From Piliocolobus tephrosceles (lineage: Eukaryota > Chordata > Mammalia > Primates > Cercopithecidae): DNA of 64,000 bases. The position numbers and the translations under genes are program-made. The stretch spans positions 46,531,552 to 46,595,551 of the forward strand of contig NC_045436.1 of assembly GCF_002776525.5 (NCBI RefSeq). Direction: 5' to 3'. The notes under the pieces are model-generated. The model saw nothing but the letters and a program-made list of their open reading frames with translations. It had not been told where the DNA came from and did not search any database. Below are positions 1 to 14,034 of this stretch, in pieces. Every line of letters starts with the position of its first letter. The stretch's first letter is position 1.

Positions 1-1
1 A

Positions 2-619
2 CCAAAAGAAAAAAGAAGAAAAAGAAATGAACAAAGCCTGCAAGAAGTATGGCATTATGTAAAAAGACCAAATCTACGTCTGATTGGGGTGCCTGAAAGT
101 GAGGGGGAAAATGGAACCAAGTTGGAAAACACTCTTCAGGATATCATCCAGGAGAACTTCCCCAACCTAGTAGGGCAGGCCAACATTCAAATTCAGGAAA
201 TACAGAGAACGCCACAAAGATACTCCTTGAGAAGAGCAACTCCAAGACACATAATTGCCAGATTCAACAAAGTTGAAATGAAGGAAAGAATCTTAAGGGC
301 AGCCAGAGAGAAAGGTCGGGTTACCCACAAAGGGAAGCCCATCAGACTAACAGCAGACCTCTCGGCAGAAACTCTACAAGCCAGAAGAGAGTGGGGGCCA
401 ATATTCAACATTCTTAAAGAAAAGAATTTTAAACCCAGAATTTCATATCCAGCCAAACTAAGTTTCATCAGTGAAGGAGAAATAAAATTCTTTACAGATA
501 AGCAAATGCTTAGAGATTTTGTCACCACCAGGCCTGCCTTACAAGAGACCCTGAAGGAAGCCCTAAACATGGAAAGGAACAACCAGTACCAGCCATTGCA
601 AAAACATGCCAAAATGTAA
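2..619 (+). CDS. L1 ORF1p, C-terminal 205 residues (fragment cut by window edge)
   Basis: ORF1p is the trimeric RNA-binding chaperone that coats L1 RNA in the cytoplasm. The frame is open without a stop from base 2 to the TAA at 617-619. It covers the end of the coiled-coil side, the RRM and the C-terminal domain. Counting back from the stop against the usual 338 residues places REKG at 235-238, exactly where the family has it, so this half carries no net insertion or deletion. Further on are QARR, the basic pair used in RNA binding, and YPAKLSF. The in-frame GTG at 89 is not a start; the true start lies left of the window. Whether the full ORF1 is intact cannot be seen. Confidence 0.88.
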   Translation, partial: PKEKRRKRNEQSLQEVWHYVKRPNLRLIGVPESEGENGTKLENTLQDIIQENFPNLVGQANIQIQEIQRTPQRYSLRRATPRHIIARFNKVEMKERILRAAREKGRVTHKGKPIRLTADLSAETLQARREWGPIFNILKEKNFKPRISYPAKLSFISEGEIKFFTDKQMLRDFVTTRPALQETLKEALNMERNNQYQPLQKHAKM

Positions 620-682
620 AGACCATCGAGGCTAGGAAGAAACTGCATCAACTAACGAGCAAAATAACCAGTTAATATCATA

Positions 683-3063
<2,381 letters not shown>

Positions 3064-3304
3064 ACAATGAGATCACTTGGACTCGGGAAGGGGAACATCA
3101 CACATCGGGGCCTATCATGTGGGGGAAGGTGGGAGGGATTGCATTGGGAGTTATACCTGATATAAATGACGAATTGATGGGTGCTGACGAGTTGATGGGT
3201 GCAGCACACCAACGTGGCACAAGTATACATATGTAACAAACCTGCACGTTATGCACATGTACCCTAAAACTTAAAGTATAATAATAATAAAAATAAACAA
3301 ATAA
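3064..3304 (+). other. L1 3'UTR and A-rich end with an 18-bp tandem duplication
   Basis: The 3'UTR follows the ORF2 stop directly. An 18-bp unit, tgacgaattgatgggtgc, occurs twice head to tail (3167-3184 and 3185-3202) with one mismatch; the family normally has one copy. The end is a mixed aataataataaaaataaac tail rather than a pure A-run. Confidence 0.8.
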
Positions 3305-3648
3305 ATCAGAGCCTAGTACTCAAGGTGTCCTACTGTTTTGAAACATAATTTTTTTTCTCTCTCCAGTTTCCCATTTTACTAAAGACAAATCATGGTAGGA
3401 TGGGTTTGCTTATTATACGTGGCCTAAATATTTGTATACAGTGCAGTAAGAATAATTATTTTTTGCATAGGATTTTAAATTGGCTTTGATGAAACTTTCT
3501 TCCATAAGAGGAATCTCAGATAAGACTTTTTAAAGCCCAGCCCAGTCACAGATTGTGCCATCAAATACCCATGAGTTGGGTGAAATTTCCTCTCCTCTTG
3601 AGGTTCCAAGATAAGCCTGGGGCTTCTGCGCCTGTCAGAAAGTGATAT

Positions 3649-3649
<1 letters not shown>
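3305..3649. other. Non-repetitive or unassigned stretch
   Basis: AT-rich sequence between the L1 tail and the long T-run. No repeat family, open frame or RNA gene is recognised. Confidence 0.5.

Positions 3650-3680
<31 letters not shown>
3650..3680 (-). repeat. Poly(T) run, A-tail-like on the minus strand
   Basis: About 31 T in a row. To its right, read on the minus strand, is an AATAAAG hexamer roughly 65-70 nt before the A-run. The layout resembles the 3' end of a polyadenylated minus-strand transcript. No Alu body is attached. Confidence 0.6.
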
Positions 3681-3683
<3 letters not shown>

Positions 3684-6395
3684 ACAGGTCAGAAACCCTG
3701 TACAGGGACTGTGTACACAAAATATGAGGCCAGTTTTGCCAAGGGCTTTATTGGCTCCATAAGTCAAGTTTGATCCCTTAAAGGAAAGCTCACTATTCTA
3801 GTCAAAGCCTTGCTAGAATAACCGATTTCTCCAGCTGTGTCCTGTTATAAATGAAAACAGATTATTATTGCACTTATGCAAATAACTGTATTGCCGTAAG
3901 TTAAGAATACTCATAAGTAGTTTCCAATTCTGGAGAAATCAGGTAGAGACAAGCAAATATGCTCCAAATTTTGTTCACAGGAGTATACTAAATTGTTAAA
4001 AGCTGTCAATAGCTCAAAGAAAAGTTTTAAGACTCTGAAAAACAAACAAACAAAAAGGATCAGCAAACATATTAAGCAAAAAGTCAAAAAGATTGGTTCA
4101 GTTCATGCAGTTAATTCCTGTTCTGCTTGATACTTATGGTTATTTTAGCTGTCCATGAGTCCTGAAAGTTTTTCCTCTATTCTCATGTCACAGCTTCCAA
4201 AGTTATGGGGAATCTGTCTTCAAGATTACCTGTTGGAGATTTATAGCTGATTATAAAACCATCTTTTAAAGAGGACTGCAAAAGACAACAATTGTCCATG
4301 GATGAAAATAAGTTTTAAGGCAGCCATATTTAAAAGGCACAATTGACAAGGAAATTTATTACATCTGTGCTACACAATAATTTTAACATAGCAATTACAG
4401 TTATTACTGATAATGTACACTAAGTTATATCAAAATTGCAGGAGTTTCCCATAATTTTGGAACACATACCAATAATGTATTTATACAAATACAGCCCAAA
4501 GAAACCCAAACACCATTTCATATTTGACAGTGTTTCCTATATAATTTTTTATACCAAATAAACCAAATTATACCAGTTTTGAACTTTAGAGAATCTAATG
4601 TCTTAAAGGATAAATTAGATTAGAGAAAGACATAATTCGTAATTTGATTTCGGAAAGTCTGTCAAATATAAAAGATTTAAGACACTTGATATTACAATAT
4701 AGGATTACAAGTCATTGTAAAGTAATTTGTTTAACAAAAGTGATAATTCAAGGATTTCAAAAAAAGCAATAATCCTCATTATTTGAGAGAGGAGACTTAA
4801 TTTTCTAAAAAACAAGCCCTAATAAAAACAGCACAAAATCAACTACATTTGTTTTTCAAAATTTTGTAAATGATCTATAAAATTTAATCTTGATTATAAA
4901 ATATAACTTCAATAAGCCTTTTATAACCTTTATTAAGGAGTTGGTTAATGCTTCAAGAAAACCTTGTTAATATTTTTTTAAGCGAAGACATTTCTGACTC
5001 AGGGGTCCATATATTGGTTTTGCATCAGTGTGCCTTTGATGTTAATAATTAATTTATAGAAAAACTGAACTTATTTTATCTTTCAAAATCAGCCCTTACA
5101 ATCTTGCACTCTCATTTCTTTTGCAATAGCTCCTGGGCCTTGAGGAGTTGAATAGCTTTAATTTCTTGCCCTGTGTTTCAGGAAAGCAGTTTATTTTGAT
5201 TGGCATCTTCTATGAGGCCTGAAGATGAGGCTTTAATTACTCTCAGTGTTTAAAATTTAGCAGGATTTGGTGTCCTTTTTAGACCCAGGCAAAGCCCTGT
5301 AACACAATGTACAAGGACTTCAAAAGCACATATAGGAAAACACATGGATGTAATAACCTTAATTTAAAATTCTCTCAGCTTTTTTTTTCCTAGCCAACCG
5401 AAACTTAACAATAATATGACAACCTGATTATATTCAAGTTTTTGGTTTTATATTTTAATATATATAAATCCTCTTATTTTGACTTACACGGACCATTCAT
5501 GGCTTTCTGGTTTGTTGTGAACATCTCTCCTTTTTAAATAACCTCAAAAAACTTCTTTAATTTTATAATTTCCTTTACATATTGTTTTATTTCCTGGTTC
5601 ATTTTGCCTTATTTTATACACAACCTTTAAATAAGCTTTGAATTAGACAAACATTTTTCACCTTTTTTTTTTTTGAAAAAAAGACACACTTCAATGTTTT
5701 TCTTTTCTTTCTTTTTTTTAGAAGAATGTTTTCCTACAATATGTATTTATTGGAAAATACTCAAATAATGAAACATCTATTATTTAATTTAACTTTATAT
5801 TCTAAATTATGACCAGTTTGCCTACAAGTGTTTATCTTGTTACATTTATCTAATTATTTTTTTAATTGTTTACCTAGATTATTTATGAAAGCTGTGATAG
5901 TCATGATTTAAAGTTCTGAAACCACCATTGCAAAATTATAGCTGAGACAGTGCATAAAAGAGTTGACCTAACTGACTCCATCTTGCTTATAATCTCCAAG
6001 CCATCCTTGTTCTTTCCTGGGCATAGACTGAACTAACTTTGGGAGAAACTTAGTTTATAGTTTAACTTTGAAGCAAAGGTGATAACAGTCCTTTCCCCAA
6101 AGAAACCTCCTTATTGTCTGTGGACTAGACTGCCTAAAGCCACAGGATTAGAAGTTATAGTAATCTTACTAAATTCAAGATGCAGCTATTTTCATTAAAC
6201 CCATCTCAATGTCTTATTTACATTAGAAAAGATCATTCTGATTTGGGATGGGTTTATAGTTTTGTAACCCCTATGGCACATTTTGACACCTTATAGTATT
6301 TGGCAGGGATAAGTATGAAATTGCTTGATTAACATATTCAAACAAAAATGTATACTGGGCAATTCTTAAGACATTTCTAATATTACTTTACCAAT

Positions 6396-6400
<5 letters not shown>

Positions 6401-6429
<29 letters not shown>

Positions 6430-6710
6430 AGACAGAGTCTTGCTCTGTCGCCTAGGCTGGAGTGCAGTGGTACTATCTCAGCTCACTGCAAGCTCCGCCT
6501 CCTGGGTTCACACCATTCTCCTGCCTCAGCCTCCTGAGTCACTGGGATTACAGGCACCCACCATCATGCCCAGCTAATTTTTTGGTATTTTTAGTAGAGA
6601 CGGGGTTTCACTGTGTTAACCAGGATGGTCTTGATCTCCTGACCTCATGATCTGCCCGCCTTGGCCTCCCAAAGCGCTAGGATTACAGGCATGAGCCACT
6701 GCGCCCAGCC
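6401..6710 (-). mobile_element. AluY-like, full length
   Basis: A complete dimer in reverse orientation with a T-run at 6401-6428 as its tail. Perfect 16-bp target duplications flank it: actttaccaataattt at 6385-6400 and 6711-6726. The phrases for gcaagctccgcctcc and the aaccaggatggtc segment fit the AluY/Sc group. Confidence 0.95.
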
Positions 6711-7267
6711 ACTTTACCAATAATTTTAAAGTTAACTTGTTTATTAAAAATTTTACTTAAGTAAAAGCATTTGACTAGTCTTTTCTTTTTTAGTATCTAA
6801 GCACTTTTATTTTTTTAAGCCAATTAAAAATTGGAATTTCAAGCCAATTAATTAGAGCTCTTTTATGTATTTTTAGTAGTAAAATATTCTGTACGCAACA
6901 CATAAATACGTATAAAATTGTATTAGGCATGCCGTGGAAGTACATTTTATAGACTTATAAAGACACTCCTCCCCCTGTTTTTTTCTATCTTAGACTTTCA
7001 GATTCTTGATAATCTGCTTCACAACCCTAAGCAGTTGTCAGCTAAATAGCCTTAAATTTTCACATTAAAGGAAACAGCTGAGGTGAAAATCAAATAGCAA
7101 AGTTTACATCAGTCTAAAATTTTTTTTAAGCAAAGACATTTCTGAGTGTGTAAACTCTGTTCTTCCTTAAAAACCCAAGAGTAGCCTCTGTTGCAATGCT
7201 ATTTTAGTCAAAAAATCCAGTGAAAACAAAATTCAGTCAACTGAGGAGAAAAAAAGAGCTTTTGCTC

Positions 7268-7294
<27 letters not shown>
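7268..7294 (+). repeat. A27 homopolymer
   Basis: An uninterrupted A-run inside the ERV internal stretch. No Alu or L1 body is attached on its left. Confidence 0.85.
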
Positions 7295-7298
<4 letters not shown>

Positions 7299-7991
7299 AG
7301 GTCTTAGAAGAGAAAAACAAACAACCCCCCTCAAACCTGAAGGCCTTTAAAATACAAACATGCATACATACATGCACACATCTTGGATATTAGCCTTTAA
7401 ATTAAGCTGACTTTTAACTATTGAGCTCCTTTAACAACAACAAAACATCTTTTTAAATTGCATTACCATATTTTAGCTAAGACAAAATGCTGCTAAACTA
7501 ACAACGATCACACAAATTATACAATTTCTGAGAGTTCTAAGTGTAAGCAGAATTAACACCAGCTGGTTGTTAATGCTAACTTTAGTTGTTTAAAAAGAAT
7601 TTGGAAGACAGAATCCCAAACTAGTTTTTTACCTTGTGATGGGCCTCAGGCTGTGATTGCTCCCTACCATCCTAGAGGTAGGGAAAAAAACCTCAACTTC
7701 CCTCTTGTAAGTGAGCTCAAACTCCATAAAGGAGTTATCTGCCTTCCATCGTCATGGAAGCAGGAAAACTTGCCTTCCTGTTGGAAGCAAGTAAAACTCC
7801 AGAAAAAGGGAAGTTGTACAGCAAAATAAACTTTAGATCTCACCCAAATTTTTGGAGCTCAGGAATTCTCTGGAGGGGCTGCTCTCATACCTCAGCAAAT
7901 TATCCTGTTGGTTTGAGCCATAAAGTTAGCTCATGCTGGTACCAAGCACTGTTAGGAGATTTGTCAAAAGCCAGGGGTATCTCCACTTAGA

Positions 7992-8009
7992 ATCCCTTCA
8001 TGATTACCA
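7992..8009 (-). other. Retroviral primer-binding site, tRNA-Arg type (decayed)
   Basis: Read on the minus strand the 18 bases are TGGTAATCATGAAGGGAT. The complement of the 3' end of a human tRNA-Arg ending in GTCCCTTCGTGGTCGCCA would be TGGCGACCACGAAGGGAC. Thirteen of 18 positions agree, and every mismatch is a transition, mostly at former CpG. It lies 5 nt inside the LTR end (CA at 8015-8016), as primer sites do. Confidence 0.7.
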
Positions 8010-8014
8010 AAATA

Positions 8015-8932
8015 TGAAACCAGAAAATCTGAGACAAGTCTCAGTTAATTTAGAAAGTTTACTTTGCCAAGGTTGAGGATGTGCCTGTGATACAGCCTCA
8101 GGAAATCCTGACCACATGTGCCCAAGGTGGTCAGGCCACAGCTTGGTTTTATACATTTAGGGAGACATTGTAGCAGGACCAGCTGCAGACAAAACTCCTC
8201 AGACACCGAGTGAAAGAAGGAAGGAGCTTTATTCAGCTGGGAGCTTTGGCAGACTTGTGACTCAAAAGCTGAGCTCCCCAAGTGAGCAATTCTGTCGTTT
8301 TTAAGGGCTTACAACTCTAAGGGGGTCTGCAGGAGAAGGTCGTGATCAATTGAGCAAGCAGGGGGTACATGACAGGGGGCTGCATGCTCCAGTAATCAGA
8401 ATGCAACAGAACAGAACAGGGATTTTCACAGTATTTTTCCATGCAATGTCTGCAATCTATAGAAAACATAATTGGTTAGGTCAGGGTTCGATCTTTAACA
8501 ACCAGGCCCAGAGTGTGGTGCTGGGCTGTCTATCTGTGGATTTCATTTCTGCTTTTTAGTTTTTTCTTCTTTCTTTGGAGGCAGAAATTGGGCATAAGAC
8601 AATACGAGGGGTGGTCTCCTCCCTTAACATGAGGCATCAATCAATATATGTAAGTACATTGGTTCCGTCTGGAAAGGCTGGATAATTTGAAGCAAAGGCA
8701 GGAAGACTGGAAGTAGGGAGGGAGCTTCAAGGTCACAGATAGGTGATACGGAAATGGTTACATTCTTTTGAGTTTCTGGTTAGCCTTTCCAAAGGAGGCA
8801 AATAAGATATGCCTCTTTCTCAGTGAGCAGAGAAGTGACTTTGAATAGAATAGGAGGCAGGTTTGCCCTAATCTGTTTCCATCTTGAGTTTTCCTTAGTG
8901 ATTTTGGAGGCTCAAGATATTTTCCTTTCACA
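8015..8932 (-). mobile_element. ERV1-class LTR, minus strand, split by a younger LTR
   Basis: On the minus strand it runs from TGTGAAAGG (ending at 8932) to GGTTTCA (at 8015), about 456 bp once the nested insertion is removed. It contains a TATAAAACC promoter-like box at 8145-8153 and a decayed polyadenylation hexamer (agtaaac) near 8055-8063. It is followed by the primer site, so it is a 5' LTR or a remnant of one. The family name is left open; the Arg-type primer site points to the gammaretrovirus-like ERV1 group. Confidence 0.7.
8169..8626 (-). mobile_element. Nested solo LTR (ERV1-like), minus strand
   Basis: A second LTR inserted in the previous one. The host repeat reads continuously once it is removed (gggagacat joined to gaggcatcaatc). 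A 4-bp acat occurs on both sides (8165-8168 and 8627-8630). On the minus strand it contains AATAAAG at 8227-8233, followed by a GGTGTCTGAGG/GTTTTGTCTGC segment and a CTACA end, the usual R-U5 layout. No internal retroviral sequence accompanies it, so it is a solo LTR. Confidence 0.75.
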
Positions 8933-8998
8933 AAGTATATCCAGGGGTATGGAAACATTACACAGTGTTGGGATGTGCTGGGAAACATAACTCTAGGT

Positions 8999-9223
8999 TA
9001 GAGTTTGGCAAAGTTGAACCTGTGGGCCAAATCCTGCCCATTGTCTATTTTTATAAATAAAGTTTTATTGGAACAGAGCCACACCCATTTATTTAAATCT
9101 TTTTTACAGCTACTTTTTGCTACAGTGGCAGAATTGTGTAGTGGTGACAAAGACTGTATGATATTCAAAGTCAAAAATATTTATTATCTGGCCCTTTACA
9201 GAAAATGTTTTTTGCCTCTGCTG
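8999..9223 (-). mobile_element. MER20 (hAT-Charlie non-autonomous DNA transposon)
   Basis: Near complete and about 225 bp. Recognised by gggccaaatcctgccc, taaataaagttttattgg and tatctggccctttacagaaa with short terminal similarity (cagcagaggc versus gagtttggca). The flanking 8-bp duplication is not clear. Confidence 0.85.
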
Positions 9224-9419
9224 AAGTAAGATGAAAGGGTAGGTGCAGAGACAGTAGTCTGTAACTCTCTCCAAATCTTGGAAAGGTAAAGTGATTATTG
9301 CTAGTAAGGAGGAATTTGTAAAAGTTACCTTTTTTACAATCAAAGTATTTATTGATGAATAAATAAACCTAGAGCCATTATGTATAACTGTTATAAATAC
9401 ATTTGGAAATTGCTCACAA

Positions 9420-10045
9420 AACTGTTTCTACACCTCTTTTTCATATTGATCAATGTCATCACTCAATTTTCTAAGCCAGAAATCTAGCTAATGTCCTAAA
9501 TTCTTCTTTCTCTTTCCCTGCTTTATCACCAACTCACGTACCTCTCTCCATTCTTACTATCATAACCCTGGGCCAGGCCCCCTGGAATTCCAGACTTGCT
9601 TGGTATTCAACCAACATTTCCTAACAGCCTTTCCCACCTCCACACATTCTTCTGTATTCAATTTCTATCCTACAGTGTGACCTTTTAAAAGGTCCAAATC
9701 CCCTATTTATATCCTTCAATGGTTTTTTATTGCTTTTAGAAAAAAATCCAAACTCTGGCGCATAATTTATAGAGAGCCCTTCACAAATGGCCTTTATTTG
9801 ACTAACTTCTCTTTACCCTTCAGGTCCCAGTTTATCTATTAATTCCTCCAGGGATCCTTCTCTGGTGCTCAAGTCTGGGTTGTCACCCTCAAATGTTCTC
9901 CTTAGGTGCTTTGCAGTTTCTGTTTTAGAACAAAACACATTGCATTGTAATTGTTTGTTTAATTGTCTGTCTGAGCAGTCTAACACTGCCAGGGCAAGGA
10001 CCATGTCTTCATTAACTGGGAACACAATGGGAGAGAAACAGACAT
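9420..10045 (+). repeat. L2 LINE 3' region (old, diverged)
   Basis: The succession of pieces matches the L2 3' end in order: aaaatccaaactc, tcaggtcccagt, a cctccagggatccttc block, a ttgtttgtttaattgtctgtct block and gccagggcaaggaccatgtctt. No open frame. Confidence 0.6.
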
Positions 10046-11460
10046 AGTCCCTATTGTAGACACTTGTAGCATGGTGAGAGAAACTGATATTTTCCAAGTA
10101 ATTACTCAAATTTAAGCAGAAGAATCCTTTTCATAGATTTTTAAACTGAGGCTCTCTATTCCTTTTTACTGAAATCATTCTTGTCATCTTAGGGTTCTTC
10201 TCCCATTCATTGATTTAGGAAGAAGGCAAAGACTGGCTAGAATAATGAGATCACTGATAAGTTTTGAATGTAATGGTTCATAGTAAGACAGTATTCTTGA
10301 AGGCCAAGTTTCAGTTGCGAGAGCTAGTCACCCCAAGGAGAGAAGGGATTCCTGAATTCTAAAAGCTTCCCTTTAACTCATTTCCCATTTAGAAAAAAAA
10401 GGTGCAGCTCACTGCCAGGGCTCACTTACTTTTACATAAACATGCTCTTTCAGGCCAAAGCAAATCTGACTGATTTTCTATGTGAAAATAAAGTATAAAA
10501 ACTGTTCATGGTGTTATTTCTAAACAGAACGTGTCTCTAATCCTAATGTAACAGAAATGTATATGATGTTACATTAGGATTGGAGATAAGCACTCTCAGG
10601 GCACACAGGAAATGGGTTAATAATCAATACTCAAAGCTTGTGGGACTAAGATAGAATTTTTCTAACCTCTAGGGTAGGGAGGGTGAAGAATAAGTTACAC
10701 AGGGAGAAGACAAAAGCCCTCTTTGGTCTAAATAGAGGATCCTGAAACATGAGGGAGAGAACAGCAAAAGAGTTTTCCTTCCTTGCTTTCCTTTCCATAA
10801 CTCAGGGAAGCCTCTTAAGGAAGCCCTGAATTCATCATGATGCTGGAGAAACATGGTACCTTGGAGGCTGACAGCAATGTTTGAGGCTGGTAATTAGGTG
10901 AATGGGCTTGATACAAGGATAGACATCTAGAATTCCAGAGTCTTTTAGAGAGAGAGGATTGGTGGGAAAAAAAACATGCTGTAGGAACTGACAAAAAGTC
11001 TTATTTATAATTGTATCTCAAGCATCTACTAGAGTTTACTGGCACATAGTAGTAATTAATACATATTTAGGGAATAAATTGAATGAGGAGTAGAAGAAAA
11101 GGAAAGAAATTGAGTTTTTATTTATTTAACAGGAATTTGTAAAGAAAATTGTCATGTTGATTCCTGACATACAGTCTCTTAACTGAGGAATTGATAATAA
11201 TTCTCTAATTTCAGGAGAGCAACCTTATGATTGAGTGATCTTAAGGAACTAACAAAATTCTTATGTTCTTCTTATGTTCTTGGTTTCTCTACATGGCTCC
11301 AGAATGTGGCAGATTACTTGATCTAAAACTTCTGCAACATATTTCATTTCTTATATTAATTTCTGGTATAACTATTCCTGTCTAGTGCCTAGCACAGTAT
11401 GTTATACATAGTCAACACTCAACACATATTTGTTGACTCGATTACTAAAGAATTCATTTA
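10046..11460. other. Old or unique sequence with two short L2-like ends and a hairpin
   Basis: Mostly unassigned. Short L2/MIR 3'-end phrases occur near 11010-11090 (tggcacatagtag) and 11378-11450 (gcctagcacagt, then caacacatatttgttga). The hairpin at 10534-10586 is listed separately. Confidence 0.5.
10534..10586. other. Long-stem hairpin (19-bp arms, 15-nt loop)
   Basis: tctctaatcctaatgtaac (10534-10552) pairs with 10568-10586. Eighteen of 19 pairs are Watson-Crick and the other is a G-U wobble in RNA. Counting wobble and one mismatch, the stem extends outward to 10530-10590. No parent transposon is recognised. Confidence 0.85.
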
Positions 11461-11743
11461 GGCTGGGCAAGGTGGCTCACCCCTGTAATTCCAGAACTTT
11501 GGGAGGCCAAGAGAGGTGGATCACTTAAGTCCAGGAGTTCGAGATCAGCCTGGGCAACATGGCGAAACCCTGTCTGTATTAAAAGTACGAAAACTAACCG
11601 GGCGTGGTGGCGTGTGCCTGTAGTCCCAGTTACTCAATGGGTTGAGGCAGGAGGATCACCTTAATCTTGTGAAGTTGAGGCTGCAGTGAGCCATGATCTT
11701 GTCACTTCACTCCAGCCCTGGGAAACAGAATGAGACTGTGTGT

Positions 11744-11775
<32 letters not shown>
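11461..11775 (+). mobile_element. AluJ, full length with A-tail
   Basis: A diverged dimer with AluJ-like wording (cctgggcaacatggcgaaac, gaggctgcagtgagcc) and an A-run to 11775. Short flanking repeats attcattta and aatcattta are a probable target duplication. Confidence 0.9.
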
Positions 11776-11779
<4 letters not shown>

Positions 11780-14034
11780 TTAATCTCCAGATCTGAAAAC
11801 TTTGGAGGAAGACAAGATTCCCTTCTCTCTTAAATCATATTTGTATGAATTATCTGCTAAGCATTTGGTATAAAGTAGGTTCTCCAAAATATCTGTTGAA
11901 GAAATTAAATGAATAAGGAGGAAAGGGGAAGAAAAAGTTTGGCTCACTTTGCATACTTCTGCCACAGAGATCTTTCCAAATAACTTATGTCAAGCTTAAA
12001 ATCTGTTCTCTCTCCATTACCTTCAATATTACTTTAAAATTTGCATTTGCCATGAGACCCTATTTTCAATCTCATGATCATATAAACATTATTGAAGGAT
12101 ATATTTTTAAAAGAATTAGCTTTTTTCCTTCTCTTATGCATTTTAAGAAGAATGGATTCCTTTCTTTTGCTGAATGAGGTATGTGAGGCATGAGTTGTAA
12201 AAGCAAGTGAAGGTGGTAGTCTATACATAAGAGATAGAGAAATGTAGGCATTGGGATATATGGTTGTAAAGTACATGACATCCTTAGGTGTAGATTGTCT
12301 ACTGTCTACTGAAGGATGTTTGATCTGTTCTAATTCTTGCTTTCTACTAGGGTTCACTGCAGACTTCTCTGCCGGGTAAACTTAGGCATTCCTCTTTCTC
12401 AGCTTGGACAAGATGTGATTCAAATTTCCCCTTCCTGATAACTTGGCCTCTGTTTAGCCCTTGATAGTTCTGAGACACTTTTGAGTCTTTTTCACACCCT
12501 CCATTTGCCCTTGGCCAAGAAAGTTCACCCTGCAACAGAAGCAATAGCTTTGCCCCTGCTATGGCAGATCCCACAATTGGCCCATGGGTTCTCATCCCAG
12601 CATCTCTGTCACACAGGAATAGAGGGGCAGCCCTCTATCTCTGTGGTTGACCATGCCTCTCCACTGTCTCCCCTGTACTAGATGTGGTCAGTCGTTGGTC
12701 AGAGGCCACTCTGCAGAATGATGTCCTCTAATAGCTTCAAATAGGGAATGGTCTTCCCAACTTGTTACAGCCTCCTTATCCCACGAAGCCTTGAAGCCAG
12801 GAGGTTGGGGCACAGATCTGATTGCTAATATTCCTGACTTCTATCCCTATTTTCTCCCCCAAACCATCAGGTTGGAAAGAATGGGCTTTCTCTTTCTTTT
12901 CCTACATGATGAAAATTTCTATTTTATATCCCTCACTTCCTTAAGATATTTTTGCCTTTCCATTTTCTTAAAGCTATGATTTGAGTGGGCCTAGGGAAAT
13001 AGAAAACCTGTTTACCAATAGGGAACACACATAAGAAGCTATTAAAAATATTTTTATCCTTGATGTGCTCTGAGAATTAGAGATTTAGATGAGAACTAGG
13101 TGTACTCAGGTTTCTGTGGGTTCAGTAGGTTAATAAAATTTGTAACACTTTCTTATAAAGTGGCAGACTGGAAATTAATTTTTAACCCAGGCTCTAAGGA
13201 GACAGGATTTCTTTAGTGATCAGAGTTATTCCTGGAAGTGGGGATATAGCAGTTTCATCTGAGTTCTGGGAACACTTAACTCTTGTGTAGTAACTAAAGT
13301 TTATACCCTTGTACAATTGCACTTAACTATTATTCTACTATAATATCTCTGCTCAAAAGTCTGTCATCTTTAGATTTATATGATTTTACAGCAGGGACTC
13401 TTATCTTTTTTTTTTCTTTTTCATTTCCTATCATTGTATCTCCAGCAGTCAGCAGCATAATATCTGGCATGCAGTAAGTGCTCAAAAGTTATTTGTTGAG
13501 TAATAGGCACCATTTAAACCTATGGTTAACAAGTAATATTTCACTTTAAAAGTGGTAATATTATAAAAGGCCACAAGATGGGCTCATTACACTGTGAAAG
13601 TTTGTGAAATATTCCTGAATTATGACGTTAACCTTTATTAGGAAAAAAATGAGGGAGACTTTATATATGTTTCTGAACCTTAAGGAGGAATTAAAATACT
13701 TTTGGTGACAAATCCTAGCAACCTTTAGCCATTTCCTTATGCATCTAAACATTGCATTAAAGGAAAAATCACGGTGTTATTTAATTATCATTTCCTCCTG
13801 CAGCTTTGAAAAACAACAAGGTTTTATCTTTATTGCTCTTACCATATTTTCCTTATTAGGAAACTGAAATATGTGTCTTGCTATTTGTGGGATAATAAAT
13901 TATATTTCTTGTTCTTAGTCTTCAAAATGTTGTCACTTTTTTCCATTCAAAAGAGTAAACCTCACCAAAGTGAATAGCCCTTTTTCCTAAACCAATGTGT
14001 TTTGAAAATTGACCCTATATTAGGAGATCCTAAA
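11776..14034. other. Unassigned, mostly AT-rich sequence
   Basis: No gene or clear repeat, apart from an L2-like 3' end at about 13430-13510 (gtatctccagcagtcagcag, then a gtaagtgctcaaaag phrase). Open frames here are short and show no family resemblance. Confidence 0.5.

Larger units (their letters stand above)
3681..7991 (-). mobile_element. Probable internal region of an ERV1-class endogenous retrovirus, without recognisable retroviral ORFs
   Basis: This stretch lies directly downstream, on the minus strand, of an LTR (8015-8932) and a tRNA-Arg-like primer site (7992-8009), so position argues that it is retroviral internal sequence. I recognise its wording as a dispersed human repeat, but the name I would give is not secure. 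No gag, pol or env motif is seen and no frame exceeds about 100 codons, which fits either a non-autonomous internal region or long decay. It is interrupted by the AluY at 6401-6710 and holds an A27 run at 7268-7294. No matching second LTR is visible at the left end. How far the element really extends toward 3681 is inference. Confidence 0.5.

Noticed and set aside
3650..3680. T-run as an Alu tail
   Set aside because: No Alu body follows on the right; the adjoining sequence is different.
9813..10109. 98-codon minus-strand frame as a small gene
   Set aside because: It overlaps the L2 3' region in antisense and shows no domain.
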